From NCBI GenBank assembly GCA_977017575.1, contig CDRNVI010000055.1, positions 248,001 through 312,000 of the forward strand: 64,000 nucleotides of DNA. Reading direction: 5' to 3'. This document shows positions 60,334 to 64,000 of the stretch, piece by piece. This stretch comes from Paramoeba atlantica (taxonomy: Eukaryota > Discosea). Every line of letters starts with the position of its first letter. The first letter of the stretch is position 1. The notes below the pieces were generated by a model. That model did not search any database, was not told where the DNA came from, and saw only the letters and a list, made by a program, of their open reading frames with translations. Position numbers and translations under genes: made by a program.

Positions 60334-60958
60334 GACTTCCTCGCCTGCGAAATCTGGCCGCTATACAACGTTTTCCCGCGGCAAACGCCGACCCGGCTCT
60401 CGTTGTGTATGGCCAGGGGTATGGCCAGATGACTTTCGTGGGAAACTCCCGGTACGGATGCTGGTCGGGTCGACAGAGTCTATGCTCACGCCTAGTCCGT
60501 CAGGGCTAGGTACCCCAAGTGAGGTAGTACACGGGTAGTGAATCTCCTCCCCGTCGGCCAGCATCCTGTTTCGTGACCGTGTCGCTGTCGACACAGGCCC
60601 GCGCCTGCGCCCTCCCGTATAGCAAGGGAAGGGTTCACAAGTCAGGCCGTGGAGTGGTCGAAAGACCCGGTCCGGAACGCGCGAATGGATTGGGTCTGTA
60701 TTGCTTGTTTTAGTTTTTACTGTTTCTTGTTTGTAGTATATACTTAGGGGAGATTAAATTGCTAGTTTTGGGCTGAGAAAAAACAAAAGGTACATCTGTG
60801 GAAACAAAAAGAATTGCTAATTTGATTGCTTGTTTTCAACTCGTATACCCCCCCCAATGGACCTACTTGGTTCGTCTACTGGGTCAAAATATAGAGGCAA
60901 TGCCGCGATTCATACTTCTCCCCCCTTATTAACTGCAAAAAAAAAAAAAAAAAAAAAA
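60334..60958 (+). mobile_element. B2 tail 5
   Basis: CACGGGTAGTG variant as in tails 1 and 3; 22 A at its end. Confidence 0.85.
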
Positions 60959-60960
60959 GC

Positions 60961-63900
60961 ACGCGAACTTATGAAAAGGCTGACGCCAGGACTCGCGCAC
61001 GTTGGGTCTCCCAGAGCGGGAAAGGGGCCAATAGCTGGGCTTTCGTAACGCCATCCAAAGACACCCAATATGGCACCAGGAAATGTCCTGTGGAATCTTG
61101 CCCATGGGAAACAGGGTCACAAGGCAATCAGTGGCAAGCGTTTTACCATCACGTAGCCCGCAGGCACGGGGAGGAAGTTTCGGAAGCGTGGTGGGCAGGA
61201 GAAAGGAGATTCCGATGCTCGGGATGCTACAGGCATTACTCCATACGTAAGCAAGAATACCACAAAAAGCATTGCAAGTTCCACTCACAATCATCTCAAT
61301 GTCCAAATATCCATCTTGCCGACGCTAAGGACTCTACCGTATCATCCAGTAACATTACCACCAACCACGAACTTATTCAATCGCCAACTCATTTAGAACA
61401 AGAACACGCACAGCCCAACGAGCGTACTGCACGAGACACTCCAACAGTGGAAGATCTCCCGACCCTATCCTCAATCTGCGCCTTGCCTATAAATACGTGC
61501 AAGAACATTCCTAACACTTGTAAGGCCGAGTGGGCGAAAGCTCTCACCGAATGCATGGCGACGGCCGTCTACGACAACACCATTGAAGCGTGGACACTTC
61601 TGGCCATGTTACCAAAATGCGTGATTCCGGCACCACGCCGTGGTGGCGACAAGGGCAAAGCTTCGTACTCCTCCTTTGTCCGAAAATGCCTCACCAGATG
61701 GAAAAACAAGGAATATCAATCACTCTGGAATGAGGCGTCAGCAAGCATTAAGCGCAGGCACAAAAGCACCCCACAGATTCAGAGCATCGAAGAGGAGGAT
61801 AGGAAAGCAGCGCTACGAGCAGTCCGCTTGGTGAGGGACGGAGAACTTTCCCGCGCGATGACCGCGCTAACCTCTGAACCACTTGCCCCCAACGATGATA
61901 CGACCTTCCACAAGCTGCAAGCGAAACATCCCTCCCGTCTTCTTGACCCGAGTCCGATCGCCACACTCCCTTCGGATATTAAACCGCTCACGGCCACCCC
62001 AGAAGACATAACTACGGCCCTCTCCAGTTTCCACCGAGGATCTTCAGGGGGCGCACTTGGACTTCGCCCTGAACATTTACAAGTTGCCGTGCAATATCAC
62101 CACGATGCCCGGTCAGACCCACTCGGCACACTTACGAAACTTACCAGCCATATGTTAGCTGGAAAAATGCCACACGAAGTCCAACACTGCTTTGCCGGAG
62201 GGCGTTTATGCGCATTGCACAAGGGGGAGGGTGATGTTCGTCCTATTGCCGCAGGGGAGACGCTCCGTCGACTCGCTAGCAAAGTAGGGTGTCTCTCTGC
62301 TAAGATGAAATCCCGAACACTCTTTAAAGACCAACAGTATGGAGTGGCGACGCCTGCCGGGGCCGAGCGCGTCATACACATTTGCAGAAGACTGGTGGCA
62401 CACAACATTGATGACGAGGATTTCGTGATATGCAAGGTCGACCTCCGAAACGCTTTCAATCACGTTTCCAGGGATAGCTTCATTGCTTTGACGCGACTAC
62501 ACTTCCCTGAGCTTAGCCCATTCGTGGAGTGGTGTTATTCTGCGGACAGTCACCTAACTTTCGGTCCACGCTTCGTCCTATCCTCTGAAGGGGTCCAACA
62601 GGGAGACCCGCTCGGACCCCTTTTATTCTCGCTTGTTATGCGAGAAATGGCTACGGAAATAATGGCAGGGGCACCCGACCTTCGGCTTAATCTTTGGTAT
62701 CTTGATGATGGTGTCCTGACAGGCAAGGCCTCTGAGGTGCGCCATGCTATAGACATCATCGAAGTCGGAGGTCCGAAATGGGGACTCAATCTCAATCCCT
62801 CAAAGTGCGAAATAATCACTCACCCGACCTCATCCCAGCAAGTCTCCCACTTTCCTGACATTCCAGGACTGAACATCAACACAGAGGGCAATCTGAGCAT
62901 CCTGGGAAGCCCGATCGGATCGAACGCATACCGTCACCAGTTCTTCATCGACGGCGCGATCTCGCAGGCAGAGGAGTCGCTCGAAGCGATCGAGAAACTG
63001 GAGGACCCTCAGGTCGCCCTGTCTCTCATCAGGCAGTGCACAGGGTTCTGCCAGATGGTGTACTCCCTGCGCACGACACCAACGGGAGAACTCATGGATC
63101 TATGCCGAAGACTCGACAACGCCGTTCAGCGTGCATTAGAAAACTTCTTTTGCCCACTAAGTGATATGGCACGATGGCAAACGCAAAGGGATAAACGGTT
63201 CGGCGGTCTCGGCCTTCGCTCTGCGGAGATGCACGCCACCTCTGCATATGTGGCTTCAGTGGCATTCGCGTCGAATAAGGACCGATGGGATGCGACTGAG
63301 GCTGAGGGCTTCTCTTCCGCTGCGGAAGACATCAACCGTCGCGTAGGGGGTTACCTGGTGGACACATCTACGGGAAAAATCCCCAAAGAATCAGTCGTAA
63401 AGTCGTGCCCTTTTTCGCCCTCTGTGGATATGGACTTATCGCAAGAGTTGGCCGTTCCCCGACAACGCGACTTAAGTCACGCAATCTCCGCCAGGGACTT
63501 CGATAACTCCTACGCTTCTGCGGATCCCCGCACACGGGCCAGGTGGATCTCCCAATCGGGAGAAGGGGCCTCAAACTGGGCTTTCACGATCCCCTCAGCT
63601 CTCTGCGGTCACGCGTACACCGCCACGGAGTTCCGGACTCTGATTCGGTGGTGGCTCGGGGAAAATATCTATCCTCAAGGCCGTAATTGCCCGGCCCCAA
63701 ACTGTCGCCTACCGCTCGGCCCCGAAGGCGACCACGCTTTAGCCTGCAAGTGCGGCCACGGGATAATCACCAGACATAATACCCTCGCCGAACAGTTCTC
63801 CGCGGAATGTACTAAGGCCGGGCTGTCTCCTCAGCGAGAAGTCTCTTTAGGAAACAGGGGCCCCGGTGGCGCCCTAACAAGACCTGCAGACGTTTTTCTT

Positions 63901-64000
63901 CGCAACGGTGGCGTCGGCCAAGCTCTCGTCCTTGACTTCGCTGTCACACATGTTCAGCAACAAAAGTATACGGACCTTGTCCGTGATGCTAACATGGTGG
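60961..64000 (+). CDS. Family B element 5 protein, cut by the window edge
   Basis: Open to the right edge. It has RDSFIAL, VLTGKAS and HPTSSQQ like element 3. The RLE up to LVLDFAVTH is present and intact. The position of the stop seen in element 3 lies beyond the window. Confidence 0.85.

Larger units (their letters stand above)
42390..64000 (+). repeat. Family B composite tandem array (about 4.47-kb unit), open at right edge
   Basis: Each unit consists of a 33-37 bp micro-fragment plus poly(A), a 5'-truncated B2 tail plus poly(A), and a nearly full-length B element plus poly(A). B elements start at 43080, 47548, 52018, 56489 and 60959. Shared variants put units 2 and 4 together and 3 and 5 together, with both pairs exactly 8941 bp apart. 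This indicates duplication of a two-unit block. Confidence 0.9.

Overview
The window holds no recognisable host gene. It is a dense nest of retroelements with one DNA-transposon-like element and one SINE-like insert. The organism is most likely a euglenozoan (diplonemid or kinetoplastid relative). A 32-nt sequence present at 24629-24660 (+) and 1336-1367 (-) carries the CAGTTTCTGTAC core and TTG end of the trans-spliced leader (SL) exon of those groups, and it sits directly at the 5' ends of retrocopied sequences. DIRS-like and CRE-like retrotransposons, both seen here, are also known from kinetoplastids.

Layout. 1-1514: minus-strand sequences headed by SL exons or SL relics, including an ORF that runs off the left edge. 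1515-7549: a broken LINE of family C carrying a DIRS-like tyrosine-recombinase retroelement (DIRS-1) whose split direct repeats follow the A1-ORFs-B1-A2-B2 plan. 7583-12547: several truncated family C copies in both orientations (RT with YQDD, C-terminal restriction-like endonuclease, RLE), partly nested. 12550-13613: a 1.06-kb element with palindromic inverted termini flanked by TA. 13619-18162: a second DIRS-like element with a family C LINE inside it. 18163-24623: more family C copies, a SINE-like insert, and runs of tiny poly(A)-separated fragments.

24629-41656: head-to-tail array of family A, a CRE-like RLE LINE: four complete 3.99-kb units and one 3'-truncated unit, joined as poly(A)-next 5' end. 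The first unit carries the SL exon. 41657-42453: mosaic of short repeats. 42454-64000: array of a 4.47-kb composite unit made of a 5'-truncated B2 tail and a nearly full-length family B element; the fifth unit runs off the right edge.

A and B share a protein plan (zinc fingers, RT, zinc knuckle, RLE) and a structured 3'UTR with compensatory base changes. B keeps the RT fingers and the RLE aspartates. A has lost about 174 residues including the RT fingers, and one RLE aspartate is tyrosine, yet it forms a near-identical array. I infer that A was moved by a B-like enzyme or amplified by recombination. Copy-specific variants that alternate along both arrays favour duplication of two-unit blocks. 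Collapse or expansion during assembly cannot be excluded from sequence alone.
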